A DNA stretch of 64,000 bases, from contig NZ_CP007542.1 of NCBI RefSeq assembly GCF_000478825.2, forward strand, positions 62,001 to 126,000. The letters run 5' to 3'. A program made the position numbers and the translations under genes. The DNA comes from Synechocystis sp. PCC 6714 (GTDB lineage Bacteria > Cyanobacteriota > Cyanobacteriia > Cyanobacteriales > Microcystaceae). Positions 1 to 7,574 of the stretch are shown here, one piece after another. The notes beneath the pieces were generated by a model. It was not told the DNA's origin. It saw only the letters and a program-made list of their open reading frames with translations, and made no database searches. Positions within the stretch are counted from its first letter, which is position 1; every line of letters begins with the position of its first letter.

Positions 1-708
1 GCCCATAAAGGTGTTGGCCACGGGAATATTTAAACTGGTGGCAAATTCCGTCAGGGCTTCACTGGCTTCGGCTCGGATAGTGCCATTGCCGGCCAGAATA
101 ATGGGGTTTTTGGCCTTAGAAATAGCGTTGGCCGCTGTGCCCAAAGTACGAAAGGCGGCATAAACTTTTTCCCGACTGTCCCGCCGTAGGGGTTTACCAT
201 CCACCGGCATAGCGGCAATATTTTCCGGTAAATCAATGTGGGTGGCTCCGGGCTTCTCACTCTGGGCCAATTTAAAGGCTTTACGGACCACTTCCGGGGT
301 AATGCTGGGGCGGACAATTTGCCTGGTCCATTTAGTCACCGGGTCGAACATGGCCACCAGGTCTAAATATTGATGGGATTCGATGTGCATCCGGTCTGTG
401 CCCACCTGTCCTGTGATGGCCACTAGGGGAGCACCGTCCAAATTGGCATCGGCTACCCCGGTCATCAGGTTAGTAGCTCCGGGCCCAAGGGTGGAAAGAC
501 AAACCCCTGCTTTACCAGTTAAACGACCGTAAACGTCGGCCATAAAAGCCGCTCCCTGTTCGTGGCGGGTGGTAATAAAGCGAATGGGCGAGTTTTTTAG
601 CGCTTCGAGGATGTGGAGATTTTCTTCCCCTGGTACGCCAAAAATATATTCAACGTCTTCATTTTCCAGACATTGAACCAATAATTCTGCGGTGTTCATT
701 TCCCCCAT
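1..708 (-). CDS. ilvG: Acetolactate synthase large subunit, partial (N-terminal 236 codons)
   Basis: ThDP-dependent acetohydroxyacid synthase catalytic subunit, which condenses pyruvate with pyruvate or 2-ketobutyrate at the entry to branched-chain amino acid synthesis. The gene runs off the left edge, so only the ThDP-enzyme N-terminal (pyrimidine-binding) domain and the start of the central domain are present. Visible motifs are the FGVPGEENL start of the fold, the conserved glutamate in RHEQGAAFMADVYGR, and the GPGATNLMTGVADA loop. The sequence is closer to the second cyanobacterial enzyme (IlvG-like, SHQYLDLVAMF region) than to the main IlvB, whose N-terminus differs. I chose ATG at 708; ATG at 699 (MNTAELL) is in frame and equally possible. 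A GGAG lies a little far upstream. The family call is solid; the ilvG symbol rests on memory of PCC 6803. Confidence 0.85.
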   Translation of the reverse strand, partial: MGEMNTAELLVQCLENEDVEYIFGVPGEENLHILEALKNSPIRFITTRHEQGAAFMADVYGRLTGKAGVCLSTLGPGATNLMTGVADANLDGAPLVAITGQVGTDRMHIESHQYLDLVAMFDPVTKWTRQIVRPSITPEVVRKAFKLAQSEKPGATHIDLPENIAAMPVDGKPLRRDSREKVYAAFRTLGTAANAISKAKNPIILAGNGTIRAEASEALTEFATSLNIPVANTFMG

Positions 709-844
709 GGTGATGCCAATTCTCCTAGCTATTTAAGCTATTTGAAATAAAAGTACTTTTTTTGTCTCCCTCTAGCCTAACGAATCTAAGCAATTTTTGG
801 CAGGAAACTTCTGGCTCTGCACCCATGGTTCCCTGGGCAATGGG

Positions 845-988
845 CTAATTGGCGATCGGCGTAATCATTTGCTCAGGAACTACCCAAGCATCAAACTCGG
901 CTGGGGTGAGCAAACCCAAATCCACAAGAGCTTGTTTAAGAGTAATACCTTTGGCAAAGGCGGTTTTTGCCACTTTGGCCACATTGTC
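845..988 (-). pseudogene. Remnant of a second fumC (C-terminal 47 codons)
   Basis: Read on the minus strand this stretch encodes a tail homologous to the last ~47 residues of the intact fumarase at 3720-5120. Shared blocks are [26 protein letters not shown] and PEQMIT, and both end at a stop just before the same ATGGGC(T)-type flank. Homology starts at the DN pair and is preceded in frame by a stop codon, with no credible start or body of the enzyme. It is therefore a broken duplicate or the leftover of a recombination, not a gene. Codon differences from the intact copy are numerous, so the duplication is not recent, or the fragment came from a diverged fumarase. Confidence 0.75.
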
Positions 989-1050
989 ACTCCAGAGTCA
1001 ATAATGCCAAACAGATCGAGAATGCGTTGCTTATCCCATCCCTCCCTTGG
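989..1050 (-). pseudogene. Fragment resembling the C-terminal helix of an Rpn-family nuclease
   Basis: In one minus-strand frame the bases just upstream of the fumC remnant encode [15 protein letters not shown]. This resembles the conserved RILDLFxxIDW segment near the end of many cyanobacterial Rpn/PD-(D/E)XK transposase-like proteins. The match is short and made from memory of the family. The segment then reads out of frame into the fumC fragment, so this looks like a junction of two gene scraps. Confidence 0.35.
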
Positions 1051-1052
1051 CT

Positions 1053-1238
1053 TTAGGAGTTATGGTGTTGCTTTAAGATTTCCGCAAATTGCGCTACATC
1101 ATCGCCATCATAGATTTTGGCCGCGGGCTGACTATCCAAGCGATCCATGAAAACCTCAAAGGCATCCTGATCTTCACGATGTTCCAAAACATATTGTTTT
1201 AGCTGTTTAATGGTCATTGCTTGAAACTTAGTTTTCAT
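1053..1238 (-). CDS. DUF6887-like small protein (61 aa)
   Basis: A 61-residue acidic protein beginning MKTKFQAMTIKQLKQYVLEHR. The xxMxxKxLxxYVLxHRxDxxAFxxxxDRL pattern is typical of the small cyanobacterial family annotated as DUF6887, found directly after a DUF6888 gene. Function is unknown; the pairing of two tiny overlapping genes is reminiscent of toxin-antitoxin modules, but I see no known toxin fold. I chose ATG at 1238 because GGAGG stands about seven bases upstream; the frame stays open further upstream without a ribosome site. It overlaps the end of the upstream gene by 11 bases, so translation is probably coupled. Confidence 0.7.
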   Translation of the reverse strand: MKTKFQAMTIKQLKQYVLEHREDQDAFEVFMDRLDSQPAAKIYDGDDVAQFAEILKQHHNS

Positions 1239-1410
1239 TGATGAACCTCCAGTTTCCATTGGAATAAATTTCGATAAGAGTCTCTTCGCCAGCAATAATG
1301 ACAACATTCTCAGTTCTTTGATCAAAACGCACCAAGTCTATCGATAAATACATATTGGTTAGATTTTGGCAAAGTTGAAAACAGCGTAAAACTTGCTCTG
1401 GACTGGGCAA
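1228..1410 (-). CDS. DUF6888-like small protein (60 aa)
   Basis: A 60-residue protein beginning MPSPEQVLRCFQLCQNLTN and ending NGNWRFINEN. The order PxPEQ, CQxLTNxYL, LVRFDxRT, IxIxAGEE, GxWRFI matches my memory of the DUF6888 family, widespread in cyanobacteria next to DUF6887. The start is TTG at 1410, preceded by GAGG nine bases away; the first internal ATG would cut off the conserved PEQ block. It is the upstream member of an overlapping pair with the gene ending at 1053. No enzyme motif is visible. Role unknown. Confidence 0.7.
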   Translation of the reverse strand: MPSPEQVLRCFQLCQNLTNMYLSIDLVRFDQRTENVVIIAGEETLIEIYSNGNWRFINEN

Positions 1411-1582
1411 TCAGATATCCTCATGTTGTTCATTTTTTCATCTTACCGACAAATATAGATACGGCCATAACAACAGGCGATCGCCTGCCAACCCCTAGTA
1501 AAATCCTGGTGATAGTTGGGAACTTCGTAGTTAGCCCTGCTGGTCTGTTTGATGGCGATCGGCTACGGATAAAATTTTCGTT

Positions 1583-1668
1583 CCTAACGTTCCGACTAAG
1601 CGGCTGCCAAGAACTTTTGCCACACCACCAACCAACTTTATTCAGTCCGCTCCAATCGGGTTGTTAGG
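1583..1668 (-). repeat. attC-like integron recombination site
   Basis: Read on the minus strand this begins GCCTAAC (R'') five bases after the stop codon of the reductase gene and ends CGTTAGGA (R'). Inside, CCGATTGGAGCGG (L'') pairs with CCGCTTAGTCGG (L') in an imperfect stem that has one extra G on the L'' side, like the extrahelical bases of true attC sites. The 86-bp length, box order and position after a minus-strand stop codon all match an integron cassette attC. No integrase gene is in the window. Confidence 0.75.
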
Positions 1669-1672
1669 CATT

Positions 1673-2341
1673 TTAGTATGTACCTTTACGACGTTCTCCA
1701 AATCTTGGTTCAGCACGAGGAGCTTCAATAAAACCTGGTGTTACCAAAGCGTTTCCAGTTGCAAACATGTATGTTCTCAGAATGTCTGCTTGTAGTTCCA
1801 GCAACCATGCATTGGACAACAAACCGAAATCGACTGGCTTAAGCCCAATATCGTTGAGTAATTCGACAACAATCTGTTTAGCCTTATCATCATCTCCAGC
1901 AATGAAGGCTTGTACACCTGCCTCTCTGAGTGCTGCGGCATCGCAGTTAAAAACCTCCATTGCTTGGTTATTTAATGCTTTCACGACTTTGGCAGAGGGA
2001 ACATCTTTTTGAGTTGCTTCTGCTAGAGAATTGAGGAATTCTTCAGGCTTGTATTCACGAGGAAAATCTCGATTATTTAAATCTATGATTACTTTGCCTG
2101 CCAATGCTGAGGTTGATGTTAGGAAGCTGGAAGGCACAGCGCGTACAGAACTGACAATGACCTCACAAGATTCGGCAATCTCGTCGTTTGTTCCACCAAT
2201 GGCACCTGTACCAATCTGCTCAGCTACGTCACCAGACTTTGCCGCATCGCGTGAACCAAAAACTACTTGATGCCCTGCTACTGACCAAGCACCTCCAAGT
2301 ACTCGCGCCATGTTTCCACTGCCCCAAAAACCAATCTTCAT
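1673..2341 (-). CDS. NADPH-dependent F420-reductase-like oxidoreductase
   Basis: A 222-residue Rossmann-fold protein of the 'NADP oxidoreductase, coenzyme F420-dependent' family. The N-terminus KIGFWGSGNMARVLGG carries the GxGxxA dinucleotide loop, followed by GSRD, the usual acceptor of the NADP ribose phosphate. VKALNNQAMEV and AGDDDKAK blocks are also family-like. In bacteria without F420 such proteins probably act on another substrate, so the reaction is unknown. I chose ATG at 2341, with GGAAAA eight bases upstream, over an in-frame TTG five codons earlier. The gene is enclosed between GTTAGGC at 2393-2399 (minus strand) and the attC at 1583-1668, with only five bases between stop and attC, and it contains no HIP1 octamer. 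It therefore looks like a captured gene cassette. Confidence 0.8.
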   Translation of the reverse strand: MKIGFWGSGNMARVLGGAWSVAGHQVVFGSRDAAKSGDVAEQIGTGAIGGTNDEIAESCEVIVSSVRAVPSSFLTSTSALAGKVIIDLNNRDFPREYKPEEFLNSLAEATQKDVPSAKVVKALNNQAMEVFNCDAAALREAGVQAFIAGDDDKAKQIVVELLNDIGLKPVDFGLLSNAWLLELQADILRTYMFATGNALVTPGFIEAPRAEPRFGERRKGTY

Positions 2342-2392
2342 TGTTGAATTTTCCAAGATACTCAGTTCTAGGTTAATCGATAACTTTGCGAT

Positions 2393-2482
2393 GCCTAACT
2401 ATTGATTATGCAGAAAATTTCCGTATAATACTCTCCACCGTGACAATATACAAAAAACTTTGGTATATCAAAACGTTTAGGC
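2393..2482 (-). repeat. Possible degenerate attC site upstream of the cassette
   Basis: On the minus strand GCCTAAAC at 2482-2475 faces GTTAGGC at 2399-2393, 90 bp overall. The inner segments GTTTTGATATACC and TGCATAATCAATA can be partly paired. This is where the attC of a preceding cassette would lie. The inner boxes are weak, so this could be only a core GTTAGGC site or chance. Confidence 0.4.
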
Positions 2483-2795
2483 ATGATCGCCAGAAAATTT
2501 CTGTCTATCATTCCCACAAATGTGTTGGCCAGATTTAGGATACGTCAAAAAGCGATAAAAACAATTATTTTTCAGTATCGATAAACGATGTTGCCAAGGA
2601 TGTTAGCTTTAATTTTCTACTCCAGATCATTCCGTAACAAATATTAATGAAGCTATAGTTTAATCTGAGTGAATCCAGCGTTAAGTGATCGCCCCTACTT
2701 TATTCTGTTTTCGCCAATTCCAGGGCCGCTCTGCATTCGCACTTGACTAGACCCCGGATTTATTGGCGATCGCCTCTAAACCCATAACACAACTA
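2483..2795. other. AT-rich intergenic stretch with no recognised gene
   Basis: Between the cassette and the Rpn gene I see no credible coding frame. One HIP1 octamer lies near 2768. The minus-strand promoter of the cassette could lie at its left end, but no clear -35/-10 pair stands out. Confidence 0.5.
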
Positions 2796-3623
2796 TTAAT
2801 CTTGGGAGTCCGAGATATCTTTGAAAGCATCAGCACTTAATCCAGTTAAGCTCATAACCTCTGCAAGGGATAAACCTTTTTCCAGTAATTTTTGGGCCAC
2901 CTCCAACTTCCCCTCCAATTTACCTTCCAACTTGCCTTTAATAAGCCCTTGTTGTTCCCCTTCTAGCTTTCCTTTAAGCAGTCCTCGTTGTTCTCCTTCC
3001 TGTAGGATTTCTTGATAAACGGTGGATTCCTTCATGATTTCGCTCCGTAAAATAGTTCTGATTAAGTCTGGCTTAACTAATAAGCCCCCAAACACAGCGG
3101 CGGCGGTGGTTAGGTTAGCTTTCGTGCTTTTGTCTTCAATTGTATCCAGAGCTAAGGCGACTTTCCGTAATCCTTCTGTGGCATTCTGACTCTGGGTCAG
3201 TACCGCTAGGGGTAAGAGTCCCGGATGGGTCAAAAATGGCTCTGGTGACTCTTCCCATAACCTGATTGCGCGATAACAATGGCGGGTTTCTCCTAACTGA
3301 AATGTATCCTGATAGACCAAAGATGATCCGGTTTCTTTTAAGTAAATAACCACCTGATGCATGGTTTTATGGGGAAATCGCCGATGTACCCGCACCCGGT
3401 AATTCAGCATCCGAAAGCCCATGGTTTCATCCGGTTCGGTCTGAAATTCGAGGTGCAACACTAGATCCTCGGATTGCTCCAAAATTAACGCGTCGGCCCG
3501 GATGGGTTCCAATGATAATTCCTTGGGACTGAGGGCAGTGAGGGTGACGGGTTTTCCGAGAAGCCAGGTGGCATAGTCCTGGGAAAAGGTCTCGGCGAGA
3601 TATTTACAGACGTTGTCAAACAT
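2796..3623 (-). CDS. Rpn-family recombination-promoting nuclease (PD-(D/E)XK)
   Basis: A 275-residue protein of the cyanobacterial Rpn/transposase-like group with a PD-(D/E)XK nuclease core. Asp44 in RADALIL and Glu59-x-Gln61 in HLEFQT fit the active-site pattern. The middle carries RMLNYRVRVHRRF and VVIYLKET, and the C-terminus has charged KGKLEGE/KLEGKLE repeats (about residues 212-240) before a short helix-turn-helix-like end (LSLAEVMSLTGLS). Such proteins are scattered in many copies in cyanobacteria and are proposed to make DNA breaks that help recombination. ATG at 3623 is used. The gene sits between the foreign-looking cassette and fumC and stands alone. Full length, no visible defect. 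Confidence 0.8.
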   Translation of the reverse strand: MFDNVCKYLAETFSQDYATWLLGKPVTLTALSPKELSLEPIRADALILEQSEDLVLHLEFQTEPDETMGFRMLNYRVRVHRRFPHKTMHQVVIYLKETGSSLVYQDTFQLGETRHCYRAIRLWEESPEPFLTHPGLLPLAVLTQSQNATEGLRKVALALDTIEDKSTKANLTTAAAVFGGLLVKPDLIRTILRSEIMKESTVYQEILQEGEQRGLLKGKLEGEQQGLIKGKLEGKLEGKLEVAQKLLEKGLSLAEVMSLTGLSADAFKDISDSQD

Positions 3624-3719
3624 GACAGTAATTTATCATCGATCGCCAGCATGGAAATCCAGAGCCGCCCCATGACAATTTAGAACTTCAGGAAATTTTG
3701 AGTTAGATGAATGAATGGG

Positions 3720-5120
3720 CTAGTCGGCGATCGCCGTAATCATTTGCTCAGGAATTACCCAAGCGTCAAATTGTTCTGGGGTGAGCAAACCCAAATCCAC
3801 CGCCGCTTGTTTGAGGGTAATGCCCTGGGTGAAGGCTGTTTTAGCCACTAGGGCCGCATTGTCGTAACCGATGTGGGGGTTGAGGGCAGTGACCAACATC
3901 AACGAGTTGTCCAAAAAGTCCTTAACTCTGCTTTTGTTTACCTCTAGCCCGGCCACCAAATTTTGGCGGAAACTATCACAGCCATCACTGAGTAAATGCA
4001 ACGAATGGAGAAAATTATGGATGATCACCGGTTTAAACACATTCAATTCAAAATTACCTTGGCTAGCGGCAAAACCAATGGTGGCATCATTGCCCATCAC
4101 CTGCACGCAAACCATGGTCAGAGCTTCGCATTGGGTGGGGTTAACTTTTCCCGGCATGATCGATGATCCCGGTTCATTGGCCGGCAGGATTAATTCCCCC
4201 AAACCACAACGGGGCCCCGAGCCCAACCAGCGCAGATCATTGGCAATTTTCATTAAAGAAGCGGCAATACTTTTCAGCACTCCACTGGTGAAGGCGATCG
4301 CCTCGTGGCCGGCTAGGGCGGCAAATTTATTGGGGGCGGAAACGAAGGGATAACCAGTTAATTGGGCAATTTCCTGGGCTACTTTTTCGGCAAATTGGGG
4401 ATGACTATTTAACCCTGTACCCACAGCTGTTCCCCCTAGGGCCAACTCTAATAACCCTGGTAAACAATGCTGTAATTGGGCTAAGCCGTAGTCCAATTGG
4501 GCAACGTAGCCGGAAAATTCCTGACCCAACGTGAGGGGCACTGCGTCCATCAAATGGGTACGACCAATTTTGGTGATGCCAGCAAAATCATTGGCTTTTT
4601 CTTTGAGGCTATCCCGCAGGGCTTGGAGGCTGGGAATCAGTCTAGTGTGCAAACCCTCCACTGCGGCAATGTGCATGGCCGTGGGAAACGTATCATTGGA
4701 CGACTGGGACATATTAACGTGATCATTGGGATGGATGGGGTTCTTACTACCCAACTCCCCCCCGAAAATGGCGATCGCCCGATTGGCAATCACTTCGTTG
4801 ACGTTCATATTGGTTTGGGTGCCACTGCCCGTTTGCCAAATGCGTAAAGGGAAATGGTCTAGCCACTGCCCTACAATGATTTCGTCCGCCGCGGCAATAA
4901 TTAACTCTGCCTTTTCCGCTGGTAATTTACCCAAATCCCGGTTAGTAATGGCCGCCGCCTTTTTGAGGATGGCAAAGGCCCGAATTAAATCCGGTGGCAT
5001 CACATCAGCACCAATGTCGAAAAACATCAAAGAACGTTGGGTCTGGGCCCCCCAAAGGCGATCAATCGGTACTTCTAGGGAGCCCATACTGTCAGTTTCA
5101 AGGCGGTGAGGATTGACCAT
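3720..5120 (-). CDS. fumC: Class II fumarate hydratase
   Basis: Catalyses reversible hydration of fumarate to malate in the cytosolic tricarboxylic acid branch. The 466-residue protein has [14 protein letters not shown] near residue 100, [11 protein letters not shown] near 190, and the class signature [13 protein letters not shown] in the flexible loop near 320. An [11 protein letters not shown] block supplies substrate contacts. I chose ATG at 5120 ([11 protein letters not shown]), which gives the usual family length; upstream TTG and ATG codons would add a tail not seen in the family. No strong ribosome site is present. It lies just downstream of murA in the same direction, 107 bases apart. 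A fragment of a second copy lies at 845-988. Confidence 0.95.
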   Translation of the reverse strand: MVNPHRLETDSMGSLEVPIDRLWGAQTQRSLMFFDIGADVMPPDLIRAFAILKKAAAITNRDLGKLPAEKAELIIAAADEIIVGQWLDHFPLRIWQTGSGTQTNMNVNEVIANRAIAIFGGELGSKNPIHPNDHVNMSQSSNDTFPTAMHIAAVEGLHTRLIPSLQALRDSLKEKANDFAGITKIGRTHLMDAVPLTLGQEFSGYVAQLDYGLAQLQHCLPGLLELALGGTAVGTGLNSHPQFAEKVAQEIAQLTGYPFVSAPNKFAALAGHEAIAFTSGVLKSIAASLMKIANDLRWLGSGPRCGLGELILPANEPGSSIMPGKVNPTQCEALTMVCVQVMGNDATIGFAASQGNFELNVFKPVIIHNFLHSLHLLSDGCDSFRQNLVAGLEVNKSRVKDFLDNSLMLVTALNPHIGYDNAALVAKTAFTQGITLKQAAVDLGLLTPEQFDAWVIPEQMITAIAD

Positions 5121-5227
5121 GGTGAAATTTGCAAATATTTTTCTAGCGGCAATGCTGTGACAAATCATCAACAAAAAGGACCAACAGGCGATCGCCCATT
5201 AGTCCCCCAAGCAAATCAACGGAATTT

Positions 5228-6544
5228 TTAAAGACTTACCGGCTGTTCAATCCTGGTCAACTTTGCTCCTAATTGACTCAGTTTGCCAACAATATCTTCA
5301 TAACCCCGGTCTAAATGGTGCAAACCTTGGACAATGGTCTTACCTTCGGCTGCCAACCCGGCAATCACCAAAGCGGCCGAAGCTCGTAAATCCGTGGACA
5401 TCACCGGCGCACCGGAGAGAAAAGGTACTCCTTGGATAAAGGCCGCATTGCCTTTGAGCTTGATATTGGCTCCCATCCGTTGCAACTCCGCCACGTGTTG
5501 AAGACGGTTTTCAAATACGGTTTCCGTAACCACACTGTTGCCTTCACTCACCGCCAATAGGGCCATGAATTGGGCTTGCATATCGGTGGGAAAGCCGGGG
5601 TAGGGCAAGGTTTCGATGTCTGTACCGCGCAAATCCCTGGGAATTAAACGCACCCGGTCCGGGGCATCGATCGCCACCTCAGGACCAATCTCCCGTAACT
5701 TGGCAATGGCGGAAGCCAGGTGGTCTGGCACCACAGGGAAAAGGCTAATTTCGGAATGGGTAATGGCCCCAGCACAGAGAAACGTGGCCGCTTCAATGCG
5801 GTCGGGAATAATGGGGAAGTCAGTGCTGTGGAGTTTTTCCACCCCGTTGATGACAATACGACTAGAACCATCCCCCCGGATTTGGGCCCCCATGGAACGA
5901 CAGAAGTTGGCCAAGTCAACAATTTCCGGCTCTCGGGCGGCGTTATCAATAACTGTTTCTCCGTCGGCCAGGGTAGCGGCCATCAAAATAGTTTCCGTGG
6001 CTCCCACACTGGGATAGTCGAGGTAAATTTTTGCTCCGGTTAAACGACGGCGATTCCCCTTAACACTGGCGTTGACCACCCCATGTTCAATTTGCACGTC
6101 GGCGCCCATGGCCTGAAGCCCCCGCACATGGAGATCCACTGGTCGGGTGCCAATGGCACAGCCCCCGGGTAGAGGCACCTTAGTCATGCCTAAGCGGGAT
6201 AGCAAGGGACCAATGACAAAAAAGCTGGCCCGCAACTGGGAAACCAATTCATAGGGGGCCGGTTCATGGCCCACACCGTTGGCATCCACCACTAGGCGAT
6301 CGCCGTCCCGTTCTAACTTGACCCCGATGGCGGCTAAAATTTGGCACATTTTGTCAATATCCGCCAGGGCGGGCAGATTACTGAGGCGACAATCATCGGA
6401 GCAAAGAATGGTGCCGGCCATGATGGCCAAAGCCGAGTTCTTGGCCCCACTGATGCGAACTTCACCTTTTAGGGAGGCCCGGCCTTCGATTTCAATGACC
6501 GTCTGGGTTTCTTCGGTAGCAGTGGGAGTAGCAACTTGAAGCAC
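5228..6544 (-). CDS. murA: UDP-N-acetylglucosamine 1-carboxyvinyltransferase
   Basis: First committed step of peptidoglycan synthesis: transfers enolpyruvate from phosphoenolpyruvate to UDP-GlcNAc in the cytoplasm. The 438-residue protein has Lys35-Asn36 in SGAKNSAL and the catalytic Cys129 in [14 protein letters not shown], the residue alkylated by fosfomycin in sensitive species. Two inside-out alpha/beta domains are implied by length and repeats. The start is GTG at 6544, with GGAGG about 12 bases upstream; no in-frame ATG lies before the conserved region. The ~18-residue extension before the first strand is slightly longer than in E. coli. fumC follows downstream on the same strand. Confidence 0.95.
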   Translation of the reverse strand: MLQVATPTATEETQTVIEIEGRASLKGEVRISGAKNSALAIMAGTILCSDDCRLSNLPALADIDKMCQILAAIGVKLERDGDRLVVDANGVGHEPAPYELVSQLRASFFVIGPLLSRLGMTKVPLPGGCAIGTRPVDLHVRGLQAMGADVQIEHGVVNASVKGNRRRLTGAKIYLDYPSVGATETILMAATLADGETVIDNAAREPEIVDLANFCRSMGAQIRGDGSSRIVINGVEKLHSTDFPIIPDRIEAATFLCAGAITHSEISLFPVVPDHLASAIAKLREIGPEVAIDAPDRVRLIPRDLRGTDIETLPYPGFPTDMQAQFMALLAVSEGNSVVTETVFENRLQHVAELQRMGANIKLKGNAAFIQGVPFLSGAPVMSTDLRASAALVIAGLAAEGKTIVQGLHHLDRGYEDIVGKLSQLGAKLTRIEQPVSL

Positions 6545-7045
6545 TGGTTTTCACAACCTCCAACAAAAAGGGAAAAAATTAACGCAAGTCCTTTGGTTTC
6601 GCCATTGGGAGAATTGCCAACTGTTTGTTGCCCATACCCCACCAACGTCCACCTCAGGACAACCCAGACAAGATCAACAAACTTATGTTTATGAACCAAT
6701 GTGTTTTTAGCATCGGATGGGGTTGTGCAGCAATAACTGTTAAAACCCATTGTCTAGGCAATTATGCTTAACATCCTATACCGGATAAGTCAATTTGTAA
6801 CATTCGGTTTACAAATCGCCCAAGGGCAGGTTGCCAAGCTGGGCCTATAGATACATCAAGGGATAACAAAAGTTCCCTTCCCCCTTTTCTAATCCGACTT
6901 CTCCAACAATTAAATTCTTGGGCTCAAATTCTTAGGCTGTGTACCCCTAAACGATACTCACCCGTATAAAAGTTTTTATCATGGCGCCCCACTTAAATTG
7001 TGGTAACCTCCTACTCATAAACCATTATTCTCGCTCATTGAATCC
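6545..7045. other. Divergent intergenic region between murA and the zinc-motif gene
   Basis: About 500 bases without a gene, holding the promoters of two diverging genes. The most obvious structure is an inverted repeat TTTGTAA (6794-6800) and TTACAAA (6809-6815) with an 8-base spacer, a plausible regulator site. The stretch just before 7046 is AT-rich, with CCCGTATAAAAG near 6960. Confidence 0.45.
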
Positions 7046-7498
7046 ATGAGTTGTCCAGAATTTACCGCCAATATAGCTTTTCTTTCGACCAGACAAGCTC
7101 GACACCGTAAAAGACCTAAACGCCGCCCTATCCACTGTCCTATCCATGGTTGTTACCTAGATAGCGTCAGCCAAAAATATGGGCTCTATGCTGATCAAGT
7201 GGCCCAACTGCGGAGTCGGGGCTATACTCACAAAAAAGCTAGTCTTGTGTTTGGCGATCGCCAAACCGTAAGTCTTACTGGGGAATGGTTAGAGCAGTTT
7301 TGGTGTCCGGAGTGTCAGAACAGACAATGGTACTATGTCCGCAAACAAGATAATATCTACGTTGTCATCCCTGCCCCCCATAGCCTTTGGCAGACCGCTA
7401 GTGGGGTAATTGATCCCCACGGAAACCCTTCGGTTAGTCAGTATACAAAAACTAACGCGAATCAACATCGTCTCAAATCTTCCAGGTTTAACTTTTAG
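7046..7498 (+). CDS. Conserved cyanobacterial protein with two cysteine pairs
   Basis: A 150-residue protein I do not recognise by name. A very basic N-terminus (RQARHRKRPKRRP) precedes a likely zinc site made of Cys31/Cys36 (CPIHGC) and Cys87/Cys90 (CPEC). Between these lies LYADQVAQLRSRGYTHKKASLVFGD, a helical stretch. The basic arm plus treble-clef-like cysteines suggest nucleic acid binding, but this is inference only. ATG at 7046 is the only start. It is transcribed away from murA and followed 76 bases later by the TldD/PmbA-like gene. Confidence 0.7.
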   Translation: MSCPEFTANIAFLSTRQARHRKRPKRRPIHCPIHGCYLDSVSQKYGLYADQVAQLRSRGYTHKKASLVFGDRQTVSLTGEWLEQFWCPECQNRQWYYVRKQDNIYVVIPAPHSLWQTASGVIDPHGNPSVSQYTKTNANQHRLKSSRFNF

Positions 7499-7574
7499 AG
7501 TCAGGAGCGGCGATCGCCATCGATTTAGCAATGGGGGTTGATAATGGGGGAAGAATTGAGTTTGATTTTTTACC

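Noticed and set aside
775-781. A further GCCTAAC (GTTAGGC on the minus strand) upstream of ilvG
   Set aside because: No partner box at attC distance; a 7-mer is expected by chance in this length.
797-1150. Plus-strand open frame of 117 codons
   Set aside because: It runs across the fumC remnant and the DUF6887 gene on the opposite strand; no ribosome site and no protein-like pattern.
2937-2990. Short repeated units that could be mistaken for a CRISPR array
   Set aside because: They are in-frame repeats of the Rpn C-terminus (KLEG units), without spacers.
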